Below, piece by piece: positions 5,883-16,252 of a stretch of DNA of 26,479 nucleotides. The first letter of the stretch is position 1, and each line of letters opens with the position of its first letter. Origin of the DNA: SLQH01 sp964612995 (GTDB lineage Bacteria; Planctomycetota; UBA11346); contig CAZTGE010000048.1 of NCBI GenBank assembly GCA_964612995.1, forward strand, positions 1-26,479, in the 5' to 3' direction. The position numbers and the translations under genes are program-made. Below the pieces are notes generated by a model. That model was not told where the DNA came from, did not search any database, and saw nothing but the letters and a program-made list of their open reading frames with translations.

Positions 5883-8450
5883 TCACCCCTTGCCGTCGAG
5901 CACCTTGCGCAAGGCCTCGGCGAGATCGTCGAGCTGGTAGGGCTTCTGGATGTAGCCCACCGCGCCCTCATCGAGCATCTGTCGCGTCTCGCCCTCGGTG
6001 GAGAAACCCGACGAAACGATGACCGCAACCGCGGGGTCGATCTGCCGCAGGCGCCGGAAGGTCTCGAGCCCGCCCATACCCGGCATGACCACATCGAGCA
6101 GGACCGCGCTGACCGCGGCCTGGCGCGCGGTGAACTCCTTCACCCCGGCCTCGCCGTTCTCAGCGAGGTGGACCTCGTACCCCAGGCGCCCGAGCATCCG
6201 CTCGAGGATCAGCCGGATGATCGGCTCGTCCTCGATCACCAACACACAACCCGAACCGGGTGCGGCAGCCGCCGGCTCGACCTCGGGCCCGGTCACGCCC
6301 TGGGCACAGGCAGGCAGATGGATGGTGAAGCGCGAACCCGCTCCCGGTCGGGATTCGACCGTGATCCCACCACCGTGATCGTGCAGCGTGCCGGAAGCCG
6401 CCGCCAGCCCCAGGCCCGTGCCCTCACCGACGCCCTTGGTGGTGAAGAACGGATCGAAGACCCGCGACAGGGTCTCCGGCTCCATCCCCGAGCCGGTATC
6501 GCTGACCGCCAGCCAGACGTAACTGCCCGGCGCGAAAGTGCAGCCGTCGCTGGCGACCGTCGGTTCGAGCAGCCGCTGCTGTCCGCTGGCGATCGTGAGC
6601 ACCCCAGCGCCGGGCATCGCATCACGTGCGTTGACCGCGAGGTTGAGCACCGCGCTGGCCAGTTGGGCCGGATCCCCCTCGACTGCCAGCTCCCCCTCGG
6701 CGAGCTGGCAGCGGATCTCGATGTTCGGGTCGATGGTCCGCGACAGGATGGCCATGCTCTCGCGCGCGAGACGGTTGAGGTCGACCACCTCGCGCCGCAA
6801 CACGCCCTGGCGGGAGAAGGCGAGCAGCTGCCGCGTGAGGATGCCAGCGCGCTGACTGGCGTCGATGATCCGGGTGGCGAAGGCCCGTATCTCCTCGTCG
6901 GCGCCAGCGCTCGACTGGATGACCTCGGCGCAGCCGACCACCCCCATGAGGATATTGTTGAAATCGTGGGCCACGCCGCTGGCGAGCTGACCGATGGCAC
7001 CGAGACGCTCTGCGCGCAACAGCTGCTGTTGGATGCTCTTGCGCTCGCGCACCTCCTCTTCGAGATCGTGCGTACGCTCGCGCACGCGCTGCTCCAGCTG
7101 CTCGTTGAGTTCGGCGAGCCGATCGGTGACCCGACGCAACTCGGTGATGTCGTGCAGTACGGCGACTTCGAGCCGGGCGCCGCCGTCCTCGGCCGCGACC
7201 TGCGAGATCTCGAACCGGCGTTGCTCGCCAGCCACCGAGGTATGCACCCGTTCGCGCGTGACACCAGAACGGGCCTCGTCGTCGCTGCCCAGGTCGCGAC
7301 GACTGAGGCCGTCGTCGCGACCGAAGAACCGACGATACGCGGCATTGACCCAGATCGGGTCGCCGTCTTCGGCATAGACCACCACCGGGTCGGCCAGCGC
7401 ATCGAGGATCTGGCGATACCGCAGTTCGACCGCCACCGCCTCGCGCCGCGCGGCGTCGATGTCCTCGGCCTGCGCGGCGATGCGTTGCTGCAGCCGCACC
7501 CGACGTTGGGCCAAGGCGCTGACAGTGGTCAGGGCGCTGCCGAGCGCCAGCACCACGAGCGTGATCGCGCCGTAGAGCGGCCACGCGCTCGCCGGGGCGG
7601 CGAGCGCCACCACCCGCCAGGCCAGCGGCATGCCCAGCGGTACGGCCTCGGCCCGATCGCTGCCGAGGCGGAACGACGCCGCGCCGGGCGGTAGACCGGT
7701 GGCACCCACATCGAGTTCGCGGATCAGGTCGTCTGGCCATTGACGGGTGGCGCGGATCTCCTCCCAGACCGCGGGCGACAGGGAGCCGAAACTGGCGAAT
7801 CGCAGCTTGGGATCGCTGGCGGCGAAGACGATGCCGCGTTCGTCGATCAGCGCGAGGCGCGCATCGCCGGCCGCCCGGCGCAGACGCTGCCGGATCGGCG
7901 CGATGCCTGACTTCATCGCCACCACTCCCCTGACCGTGCCCTCGCCATCGCACACCGGGGCCCCGAAGTACACCCCCATCTCGCCGGTGGTGGCGCCGAG
8001 CGCGAGAAAGACGGTCACCTCGCCCTTGAGCGCCTCGCTGAAATAGGGGCGGTAGTTGAAACGGAAGCCGAGGAAGCGATCACGACGCGGATGATCGCAA
8101 CAGGCGATCACCAGCCCGTCCGCATCGAGCAGATAGATCGCGTTGGCCGCGCTGAGCGACCGCGCGGTGTCCAACACGCTCTGGATGTTCGGGCCCGGTC
8201 CCGAGCCGGGCCCGGCCATGAGCGTCGCCGCCAGTTCAGGCTGGCGAGCGAGCGCGGCGATCTGCCGCCGATGGCGCTCGAGCGCGAGATCGTCGATCTC
8301 GCGTGCCAGGGTGCGCGCGTGGGTCCGCATCTGCGCACGCTGGCGTTGCCCGGTGATCCAGCGGGCGACCGGCGCGGCGACCACCAGGGCGAGCAGGGTC
8401 GTCGTGACGACGACCGACGGTGAGGGGAAGCGCGTCTGCCGACCCGCCAT
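5883..8450 (-). CDS. hybrid sensor histidine kinase with Cache, PAS and receiver domains
   Basis: An 855-residue inner-membrane signalling protein. TM1 is at about 12-30 and TM2 at about 288-312; between them lies a DctB-like Cache sensor domain with NYRPYFSEALKG and GEMGVYFGAPV. A PAS domain (340-437) and a coiled coil (437-490) follow. The dimerisation/phosphoacceptor helix has SGVAHDFNNIL with phospho-His at about 495. The ATPase has its N-box (NLAVNARDAM, 603-612), DTGSGM (651-656), FDPFFTTK and GEGTGLGLA. A C-terminal receiver (735-853) has the acidic pair D741/E742, phospho-Asp 786 (LLDVVMPGM) and Lys836. All catalytic residues are present, so it should be active. It probably senses a small extracytoplasmic ligand. 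No partner histidine phosphotransfer protein or DNA-binding regulator is adjacent. It lies 83 bases after the Ser/Thr kinase on the same strand. Confidence 0.92.
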   Translation of the reverse strand: MAGRQTRFPSPSVVVTTTLLALVVAAPVARWITGQRQRAQMRTHARTLAREIDDLALERHRRQIAALARQPELAATLMAGPGSGPGPNIQSVLDTARSLSAANAIYLLDADGLVIACCDHPRRDRFLGFRFNYRPYFSEALKGEVTVFLALGATTGEMGVYFGAPVCDGEGTVRGVVAMKSGIAPIRQRLRRAAGDARLALIDERGIVFAASDPKLRFASFGSLSPAVWEEIRATRQWPDDLIRELDVGATGLPPGAASFRLGSDRAEAVPLGMPLAWRVVALAAPASAWPLYGAITLVVLALGSALTTVSALAQRRVRLQQRIAAQAEDIDAARREAVAVELRYRQILDALADPVVVYAEDGDPIWVNAAYRRFFGRDDGLSRRDLGSDDEARSGVTRERVHTSVAGEQRRFEISQVAAEDGGARLEVAVLHDITELRRVTDRLAELNEQLEQRVRERTHDLEEEVRERKSIQQQLLRAERLGAIGQLASGVAHDFNNILMGVVGCAEVIQSSAGADEEIRAFATRIIDASQRAGILTRQLLAFSRQGVLRREVVDLNRLARESMAILSRTIDPNIEIRCQLAEGELAVEGDPAQLASAVLNLAVNARDAMPGAGVLTIASGQQRLLEPTVASDGCTFAPGSYVWLAVSDTGSGMEPETLSRVFDPFFTTKGVGEGTGLGLAAASGTLHDHGGGITVESRPGAGSRFTIHLPACAQGVTGPEVEPAAAAPGSGCVLVIEDEPIIRLILERMLGRLGYEVHLAENGEAGVKEFTARQAAVSAVLLDVVMPGMGGLETFRRLRQIDPAVAVIVSSGFSTEGETRQMLDEGAVGYIQKPYQLDDLAEALRKVLDGKG

Positions 8451-8498
8451 CTCAGCACGCCTCGCGGGCCGGAGCGCTGAGGCGCCCGGCCAGCGCCC

Positions 8499-8534
8499 GG
8501 GCGTGGCTCCATCCGGGCTGCAACGGCCACGCCC
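8499..8534 (-). terminator. hairpin after the Ser/Thr kinase gene (possible attenuator)
   Basis: GGGCGTGGC (8499-8507) pairs perfectly with GCCACGCCC (8526-8534), giving a 9-bp stem just after the kinase stop codon and before the histidine kinase. There is no T-run, so it is at best a weak or Rho-assisted terminator or a processing hairpin. Confidence 0.3.
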
Positions 8535-9466
8535 TAATCATCGAGCCAGTTGACTTCCGCCTGTGCCTGTCCCTGACGCTCGCGTTGCAGCCGTAGCCGG
8601 TGCTGCAGATCGCGCGCCAGGGCCTGCGGCCGCGGGCTCTCCGGTTGACGGAAGAACAGCTTGAGCGCGGTGGCGACCTCGGCGCAATCGGTGAAGCGCA
8701 TGTCCGGATCGCGCATCAGGCAGCGATCGATGATCCGGGCCAGACCCAAGGGCAGCAACGGTTGGGCCCGCTTGATCCCGGGCGCCTGACAGCGCACCGC
8801 CTGGGACAGGATCTCCGCCTTGGTTCCGGTGAACGGCGACTTCTCGGCGAGCAGGTACCACGCGGCCACGCCGAAGGCGTAGACGTCGCTGCCGTAACTC
8901 GGGGGCTTGCCCTTGATCAGCTCGGGCGCGAGGTAGCTCGGCGTTCCCCGTACCGGACCGCGCATCATCCGCTTGAAGATGGCGGTGCCGCCGGTGGAAC
9001 GGGCATTGCCGAAATCGATCAGCCGTAGCCGCCCATCGTCGGGCAGCAGGAAGTTCTCGAGCTTGACGTCGCCGTGGATCACGGCTGCGCCATGCAGCTG
9101 CGCCACCAATGCCGCGCCGGACATCAGGCACCCGATGCGATCGAAGGCGCGGCCGGTATCGAGGAAATACCGCAGGCTGCCGCCCTCGATCAACTGCATC
9201 GAGAAACACGGGCGGTCCTGCACGGTGCCTTCGGCGAACAGCCGGGGAAACCCCGAATGCTCGAGCCCGCCGAGGATGGCGATCTCCTTGGCGAAGGCCT
9301 TGACCTGATCCTTGTTCGCCGCGGCCTTCGGCGTGAGCACCTTGACCGCACAACGGGCGTTGGTGTCGGCGCGGACGCCGCGGTAGACCTCGGCATCGCC
9401 TCCGGCACCGATCAGCTCGTTGAGCCGCCAGGCCTTGAAAAAAGAGCCGACCAGTTCGCCCGCCAT
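8534..9466 (-). CDS. Hanks-type serine/threonine protein kinase
   Basis: A 310-residue soluble protein kinase covering the whole catalytic domain. Visible motifs are the glycine loop IGAGGDAEVYRG (19-30), Lys42 in CAVKV, Glu61 of the C-helix, the catalytic loop IHGDVKLENFLL with Asp133, Lys135 and Asn138, DFG at 151-153, the activation segment GTPSYLAPE (174-182) and SDVYAFGVAAWYL. The usual HRD is HGD, so it is not an RD kinase and may not depend on activation-loop phosphorylation. A charged Arg/Gln tail of about 40 residues follows the domain; there is no transmembrane helix or PASTA/FHA module. GGAGG precedes the ATG closely. Neighbours are amrS (66 bases upstream) and the hybrid histidine kinase. 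The substrate is unknown; the nearby STAS protein is a candidate by proximity only. Confidence 0.9.
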   Translation of the reverse strand: MAGELVGSFFKAWRLNELIGAGGDAEVYRGVRADTNARCAVKVLTPKAAANKDQVKAFAKEIAILGGLEHSGFPRLFAEGTVQDRPCFSMQLIEGGSLRYFLDTGRAFDRIGCLMSGAALVAQLHGAAVIHGDVKLENFLLPDDGRLRLIDFGNARSTGGTAIFKRMMRGPVRGTPSYLAPELIKGKPPSYGSDVYAFGVAAWYLLAEKSPFTGTKAEILSQAVRCQAPGIKRAQPLLPLGLARIIDRCLMRDPDMRFTDCAEVATALKLFFRQPESPRPQALARDLQHRLRLQRERQGQAQAEVNWLDD

Positions 9467-9532
9467 CCGCCTCCTCCGGGACCGGCCACGCCATTATCGG
9501 GCCGGCGGGCACTATCATGGCCGCGGTAGGCG

Positions 9533-10567
9533 TTACAAGGAAGCGTTGCCATGCCCGCGGAAGATGCCGGGGATGGTACAGCCGCAGGCCGGGCAGCCGG
9601 CGTCGGGCCCGAGCGTGCTGCGTGCTGGGCCGGCCCAACCGCGTTCGATCAACGTCTGCCCGCAGGCCGGACAGCTGGTGGCCATGCCGGTGGGATCGGC
9701 GATGTTGCCGGTGTAGACGAAACGCATGCCGACCTCGCGCGCGATGTCCCGTGCGCGACGCACCACCGAGCCCGGCGTGCGCGCGCGATCGGTCGCCTCG
9801 CCGGCGGGATGGAAGGCCGAGAGATGCCAGGGCACATCGCCGCCGAGCTGGTCGTGCATCCACTCGGCGATCGTACGCACCTGCTCCGGAGCGTCGTTGA
9901 GCCCCGGAACCAGCAGGGTGGTCACCTCGAGCCAGGTGTCGGTCTCGTGGACGATGTAGCGCAGGGTGTCGAGCACCGGCTCGAGCCGGGCGCCGCACCA
10001 GTTGCGGTAGAAGTCGTCGTCGAGCGCCTTGAGGTCGATGTTCGCCGCATCGATGTGGGCGAAGAGATCGGCGCGCGCCTGCCGATGGATGTAACCGGCG
10101 CTCACCGCGACCGTCGCCAGATCCAAGGCGTGGCAGGCCACGGCGGTGTCGATGGCGTATTCCACGAACACCACCGGGTCGTTGTAGGTGAAGGCGACAC
10201 CGCTGCAGCCCTGCTCGCGTGCACGCTGCGCGATCATCGCGGGCTCAGCCGGCTGCCCCGCCCCCTCGAGTTCGTCGAAGTGCGACAGCTGCCAGTTCTG
10301 GCAGAAGCGACAGCGCAGGTTGCAGCCGACAGTGCCGAAGGACAACACAGAGGTGCCGGGCAGGAAGTGGCTCAGCGGCTTCTTCTCGATCGGGTCGATC
10401 GCCAGACCGCTGCAGCAGCCGTAGACATCGCAGCGGATCGCGTCGCCCTCGCGCCGACGCACGCGGCAGATACCGCGCTGGCCATCGCCGAGCACGCAGG
10501 CGTGGGGGCAGACCTCACAACGGATCCGGCCGTCAGACAGGGTGGTCGCATAGGGGGATGCACGCAT
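9533..10567 (-). CDS. amrS: AmmeMemoRadiSam system radical SAM enzyme
   Basis: A 344-residue radical S-adenosylmethionine enzyme. The [4Fe-4S] motif CNLRCRFCQNW is at residues 82-92 (C82, C86, C89). Upstream is the family's cysteine-rich leader CEVCPHACVLGDGQRGICRV. Downstream are GCSGVAFTYNDPVVFVEY and HLSAFHPAG, typical of the AmmeMemoRadiSam radical SAM subfamily. The C-terminus has two CPACG pairs forming a zinc-ribbon-like end. Partner genes of the AMMECR1/Memo set are not in this window; the reaction of the system is poorly defined. The ATG at 10567 gives the leader at the right distance. It lies 38 bases after tgt, so co-transcription is likely. Confidence 0.9.
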   Translation of the reverse strand: MRASPYATTLSDGRIRCEVCPHACVLGDGQRGICRVRRREGDAIRCDVYGCCSGLAIDPIEKKPLSHFLPGTSVLSFGTVGCNLRCRFCQNWQLSHFDELEGAGQPAEPAMIAQRAREQGCSGVAFTYNDPVVFVEYAIDTAVACHALDLATVAVSAGYIHRQARADLFAHIDAANIDLKALDDDFYRNWCGARLEPVLDTLRYIVHETDTWLEVTTLLVPGLNDAPEQVRTIAEWMHDQLGGDVPWHLSAFHPAGEATDRARTPGSVVRRARDIAREVGMRFVYTGNIADPTGMATSCPACGQTLIERGWAGPARSTLGPDAGCPACGCTIPGIFRGHGNASL

Positions 10568-10605
10568 GGGACCACTTGTAGCCGCACGCGCACCAGGGCG
10601 CAAGA

Positions 10606-11739
10606 TCAGCCGCGCCGTCTGCCCTCGTTGCCGCCGAGCCGCGCGCGCACCGCGGCGGCCCAATCGGCGAAGCGGTCCGCTTCGATAGCCGCACGCGCGC
10701 CTTGCATCAGATCCTGGTAGAAGGTCAGATTGTGCAGCGTGGCGAGCATCTCGGCCAGCGGCTCGCCGGCGAAGAACAGGTGGCGCAGATACGCGCGAGC
10801 GAAGCCCCCGGCGCAGGCCGGGCAGCGACAATGCGTATCTATGGGGTAACGATCCTTGCGGTAGCGCTTGTCGCGCAAGCGCATCTTCCCACCCCAGGTG
10901 AACACCGTCCCCTCCCGCGCATAGCGGGTGGGGATCACGCAGTCGAACATATCCATCCCGGCGGCGATCGAGACCAGCAGGTCCTCGGGCAGCCCCACAC
11001 CCATGAGATAGCGCGGCCGATCGGCCGGCAGCAGTGGCGCGGTATGCCCCACCACCCGCTCGAGCAACTCCAGGCCCTCGCCCACGCTCACCCCGCCGAT
11101 GGCCGTGCCCGGCAGATCCAGTGAGGCGACCAGCTCGGCCGAACGTGCGCGTAGATCGAGTTCGACCCCGCCCTGAACAATACCGAACAGGTGCTGATGC
11201 GGCGCGAGCGCGACCGCGGCGCACCGTTCCAGCCAGCGCTGGGTCCGCTCCACGCTCGCGGCGACGTAGTCGCGCGGCGCCGGGTATTCGACGCACTCGT
11301 CGAAGGCCATCACGATATCCGCGCCGAGCCGTCGCTGGATCTCCATCGAGGACTCGGGCGTCAGCCGCATGGTCTCATCGCCACTGCGCCAACGGAAGGT
11401 CACACCCGTTTCGTCGACCTCGCGATCGCTCAGGCTGAAGACCTGGAAGCCACCCGAGTCGGTGAGGATGGTCCGCTCCCAGCGCATGGCGGCATGCAGG
11501 CCGCCCAGGCGCTCGATCAGCGCGGTACGCTCGGGCGACCCGAGATGATAGGTGTTGGCCAGCACCACCTGGGCGCCGGTGTCAGCGACCGAACCCGGCG
11601 TGGCGCACTTGACGGCCGCCTGCGTGCCCACCGGCATGAATGCCGGTGTCTCCACCACCCCGTGCGCGGTGGTGAAACGGCCCCGACGGGCCGCACCGCT
11701 GCGATGCAGCAAAGTGTAGCTCAGCGCGCTGGCTCTCAT
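10606..11739 (-). CDS. tgt: queuine/preQ1 tRNA-ribosyltransferase
   Basis: A 377-residue tRNA-guanine transglycosylase, which swaps guanine-34 of GUN-anticodon tRNAs for preQ1 in queuosine synthesis. The general acid/base aspartate is D94 in ILTDSGGFQVFSL; the nucleophile is D266 in DCVIPTRYAREGTVFT; the zinc site is C304, C306, C309 (CRCPAC) with a histidine near 336 (TLHNL). FGIVQGG and GGVSVGE are the substrate-loop motifs. Length is normal. One oddity: after NTYHL the usual (L)LRPG is replaced by GSPER with no change of length. It lies 22 bases after the MshEN-domain gene and before amrS; queA, yajC and secDF are not adjacent. Confidence 0.95.
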   Translation of the reverse strand: MRASALSYTLLHRSGAARRGRFTTAHGVVETPAFMPVGTQAAVKCATPGSVADTGAQVVLANTYHLGSPERTALIERLGGLHAAMRWERTILTDSGGFQVFSLSDREVDETGVTFRWRSGDETMRLTPESSMEIQRRLGADIVMAFDECVEYPAPRDYVAASVERTQRWLERCAAVALAPHQHLFGIVQGGVELDLRARSAELVASLDLPGTAIGGVSVGEGLELLERVVGHTAPLLPADRPRYLMGVGLPEDLLVSIAAGMDMFDCVIPTRYAREGTVFTWGGKMRLRDKRYRKDRYPIDTHCRCPACAGGFARAYLRHLFFAGEPLAEMLATLHNLTFYQDLMQGARAAIEADRFADWAAAVRARLGGNEGRRRG

Positions 11740-11761
11740 GCGCCGGAACGGGCCGCGGCGC

Positions 11762-13612
<1,851 letters not shown>

Positions 13613-13894
13613 GGGCGAAACTCCTGGCGATCCCCGCGCGCATCCATCGCAAGTTCGCGCACACAGGGCACATGCTGTGTCAACTGTAGACCCGGTCAGC
13701 ATCGCCAACAACGCAACCGGCGCAAGATGCAAGCGATCCCGTATCACACTCAGGCAACCATCTCCGTGGTTGACATTGACCACCGCCGCGAAGGCTGGAG
13801 CCTGCTTGACACCAAGGGTTTCCGAGCTTCTGCTGGACGCCCACGATTGTCACGGCCCGAGCGGTCATTACAGTTCGTGAAGCGGAGAGCCACG
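13613..13894. other. divergent intergenic region
   Basis: This 282-base region separates the MshEN-domain gene (minus) from the STAS gene (plus) and must hold promoters for both. TTGACA-like hexamers occur on plus (13770-13775, 13776-13781) and minus (13678-13683), but none has a convincing -10 element at 16-18 bases, so I cannot place a sigma-70 promoter. No RNA gene or riboswitch is recognised. Confidence 0.4.
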
Positions 13895-14797
13895 ATGGCA
13901 GTCCTGAACTTCGAAATCAAATCCGTCTCCCTGCCCAGCGGAGAAGAGGCCAAGGCCGTCTTCCTCAGCGGCAGCATCGACGCGAGCACGAACCAGACCT
14001 TCGAAGGCCGGCTCCAGGACATCCTTTCGTCGGGCACCAACAAGGTGCTGCTGGTCCTGACCAACGTCAAATACATCAATTCCACCGGCCTGGGCACCAT
14101 CGTCAAGTGCGTCGACACCTTCCGCGAACAGAACGGCGACATCAAGCTGGTCGGCGTGCCGACCAAGGTCATCGCGCTGTTCGAGATGCTCGGCCTGCTC
14201 GCGCTGTTCGAGACCCACGAGACGATCGAAGAGGCGGTCGCCAGCTTCGGCGCCGCGGCCGAGGAGCCCGAAGCCGAGACGCCGGCGATCCAGTTCCCGA
14301 TCCAGTTCAAGCATCCGTACAGCGGCATGGGTCTGAACGTCAGCCAGCCCGGCCGGTTCAAGGACCCGCGCAGCGGCGACTATTTCAGCGTCGACGCCAA
14401 CGGCACCATCGAATTCTACGAGATGAGCAAGACGCGGATCGTCGACGTCAAGCTGCCGGCCGATCCGCAGTTCTCCCAGGGCCTGATCGCGCTGGCCACC
14501 TCGCTGGCTGGCGCGGCCGGGGTCGACGCGGAGACCATCCCCGACATCCAACGCGCGGTGGACGAGATCTGCAGCCTCATCGCCAAGAACACCGAAGACA
14601 AGAACCAGACCTGCAACTGGCTGCTGGTCGGCGAGAAGAACCGGATCCAGATCGGCGTGGTCAGCTACAGCAACGCGCTGAACATCAGCATGGACGACCC
14701 GGCGATCCAGATCATCAAGCAGTCGATGAGCGAAGTAAAACACATGGTGCTGCCGACCCGCGGCTACCTGCTCGCGCTGGTCAAGAACTTCGGCTGA
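13895..14797 (+). CDS. STAS-domain protein with relic zinc ribbon and degenerate anti-sigma-type ATPase region
   Basis: A 300-residue cytoplasmic protein. Residues 1-115 form a STAS domain of the anti-sigma-factor-antagonist type, with INSTGLGTIVK at 61-71; Thr64 takes the place of the phosphorylated serine. Residues about 135-175 keep the frame of a zinc ribbon (two xPxxG knuckles, PGRF, FSVDANGTIEFYE), but all four metal cysteines are gone, replaced by His140, Ser143, Asp157 and Ser160. Residues 190-300 resemble a RsbW-type ATPase (IQRAVDEICSLIAKN as a weak N-box) with no DxGxG box, so ATP binding is doubtful. GGAGAG precedes the ATG closely. It is divergent from the MshEN gene and followed by tadA after 49 bases. 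A partner-switching scaffold is plausible; the target is unknown. Confidence 0.75.
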   Translation: MAVLNFEIKSVSLPSGEEAKAVFLSGSIDASTNQTFEGRLQDILSSGTNKVLLVLTNVKYINSTGLGTIVKCVDTFREQNGDIKLVGVPTKVIALFEMLGLLALFETHETIEEAVASFGAAAEEPEAETPAIQFPIQFKHPYSGMGLNVSQPGRFKDPRSGDYFSVDANGTIEFYEMSKTRIVDVKLPADPQFSQGLIALATSLAGAAGVDAETIPDIQRAVDEICSLIAKNTEDKNQTCNWLLVGEKNRIQIGVVSYSNALNISMDDPAIQIIKQSMSEVKHMVLPTRGYLLALVKNFG

Positions 14798-14846
14798 TCC
14801 CGCCCCAGCCCCCACGCGCCCTCCGGCGCCGGACCGGGCCCCTCGC

Positions 14847-15332
14847 GTGCAATCCACCCATCAGCGTTTCATGGACATGGCCTTGCGTCAGGCCCAGACC
14901 GCGGCCGAAGAGGGCGAGGTCCCGGTCGGTGCGGTGATCGTCCGCGACGGATCGGTGGCTGGCCGCGGCCGCAATGCCTGCGAGCGGCTGCAGGACCCCA
15001 CGGCCCATGCCGAGATGCTGGCGATCACCGCCGCGAGCGAGACCCTCGGCACCTGGCGCCTCGAGCACTGCACCCTCTACTGCACCCTTGAGCCCTGTCC
15101 CATGTGCATGGGCGCCTGCCTCAACGCCCGCATCGAACGGGTCGTCTACGCCACGCGCGAGCCCAAGGCCGGCGCCTGCGGCAGCGTGGTCGACCTCTCC
15201 GCCCCGCCCGGCTTCAACCACGCGCTCGAGGTGATCGGCGGCATCGGCGCCGACCGCGCCGCCTGGGTGATGAAGGAGTTCTTCGCCGCCATGCGTGAGC
15301 GCAACAAGCGCGCGCGCGAGGGTCGTGCCTGA
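14847..15332 (+). CDS. tadA: tRNA adenosine(34) deaminase
   Basis: A 161-residue zinc deaminase that converts adenosine-34 to inosine in tRNA-Arg(ACG). The active-site motif is TAHAEMLAI with His54 and Glu56; the other zinc ligands are Cys84 and Cys87 in EPCPMCMGAC. REPKAGACGSVVDL and the C-terminal FFAAMRERNKRAR helix are typical of TadA. The frame begins at GTG 14847; an ATG at 14871 would remove eight poorly conserved residues and is equally possible. It is 49 bases downstream of the STAS gene and 10 bases upstream of the RecG-like frame, so it probably belongs to the same transcript. Confidence 0.93.
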   Translation: MQSTHQRFMDMALRQAQTAAEEGEVPVGAVIVRDGSVAGRGRNACERLQDPTAHAEMLAITAASETLGTWRLEHCTLYCTLEPCPMCMGACLNARIERVVYATREPKAGACGSVVDLSAPPGFNHALEVIGGIGADRAAWVMKEFFAAMRERNKRAREGRA

Positions 15333-15342
15333 CCCCCGCCCC

Positions 15343-16189
15343 ATGGACACGGCGGCCGACACCCCTCTGCGTTACCTGCCCGGCATCGGCCCCAAGCGCG
15401 CCGCCGCCTTCGCCGCCGCCGGGCTCCACAGCGCCTGGGACCTGCTGCACCATGTGCCGCAGTGCACCGGCTCCGCGCCCGACGAATGCGCCTCCGGCCC
15501 CCTGCCGCGCGGGGCGACGCTCCAGATCCGGGGCCGGGTCGAACGCGTCATCCTGCGCCACATCGGCCATCGGCGCAGCGTGGTCGAAGCGAAGCTGACG
15601 CGCGACGACACGACCGTGTTCACCGCGCGCTTCTTCAACGCCACCTACCCGCGCGACCGTCTGATCGTCGGCGATTGGTACCTCTTCGAGGGCCAAAGCG
15701 ATCAGCGCCAGGCCGCCACCCTCAACCATCCCCGCTTCACCCACCTCGCACGCGGCGAGAGCGACGCGACCGCCGCACGCACGGGCTGCGACGTCAGCTA
15801 CCGCCTCCCGCCGGGCATCGGCGAGACGGCCCTGCGGCGGGCGCTCGACCACACCCTGACGCACCACCTCACCGCCCTCGCCGACCCTGCCGGGCTGCTC
15901 CCGACGGCGACCTACCAGCAGGCGCCGCTGGAGCTGCATCGCCCCCCGGAGCCCGCGGCGCACGCACGCGCGCGCGATCGTGGCCGAGCGCGAACTGCTG
16001 GCGCTGGCCTGGCTGCTGCATACCCCCGGGGGCGCGTGGTCGGTCGGTCCGGACGGATCTGGCGCAGACCTGCTCCAGACGGCGCACGAGCAGGTCCGTA
16101 CCGCGATCGCGACCGGAGCGACCATGCCGCACGATCTCGCCCGCTTCCTGCCCGACGACCACCGCGCCGAGTTGCTGCGCGGTGGCTGA
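15343..16189 (+). pseudogene. RecG-like wedge-domain gene with frameshift and no helicase
   Basis: The first part (about 210 residues) resembles the N-terminal region of RecG: LRYLPGIGPKRAAAFAAAGL and DLLHHVPQ, then an OB-fold-like stretch (LQIRGRVERVILRHIG, ARFFNATYPRD, WYLFEGQSD) and PLELHRPPEP. At about 15960-15985, in a CG-dinucleotide run, the frame must move by +1: after it the original frame becomes Arg-rich nonsense, while the next frame gives AERELLALAWLLHTPGGAWS and continues to a stop at 16189. The combined product would be about 282 residues, with no DEAD-box helicase domain where RecG has one. It is a decayed recG, a stand-alone wedge protein carrying a slippage or sequencing error, or a programmed shift. 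It follows tadA by 10 bases. Confidence 0.6.
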
Positions 16190-16252
16190 TCGCCACCGCG
16201 CAGACTGAAACGCCGACTGCGATTCGCGGTATGCATGGCGGAAGGATCCACC

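Noticed and set aside
4817..6094. 425-residue minus-strand open frame
   Set aside because: Antisense to the barrel-like gene and overlaps the end of the histidine kinase; composition typical of a shadow frame.
6168..7694. 508-residue plus-strand open frame
   Set aside because: It is fully antisense to the histidine kinase, whose motifs are intact; the translation is Arg/Asp/His-rich and shows no domain. High GC keeps antisense frames open.
13678..13781. TTGACA hexamers as promoters in the divergent region
   Set aside because: No acceptable -10 element lies 16-18 bases downstream of any of them.
13868..14857. 329-residue minus-strand open frame
   Set aside because: Antisense to the STAS gene, which has a clear domain and ribosome site.
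15980..16189. Separate small gene (69 residues) after the RecG-like frame
   Set aside because: It continues the upstream protein after a one-base frame change in a CG run and lacks a ribosome site of its own; better explained as the same broken gene.
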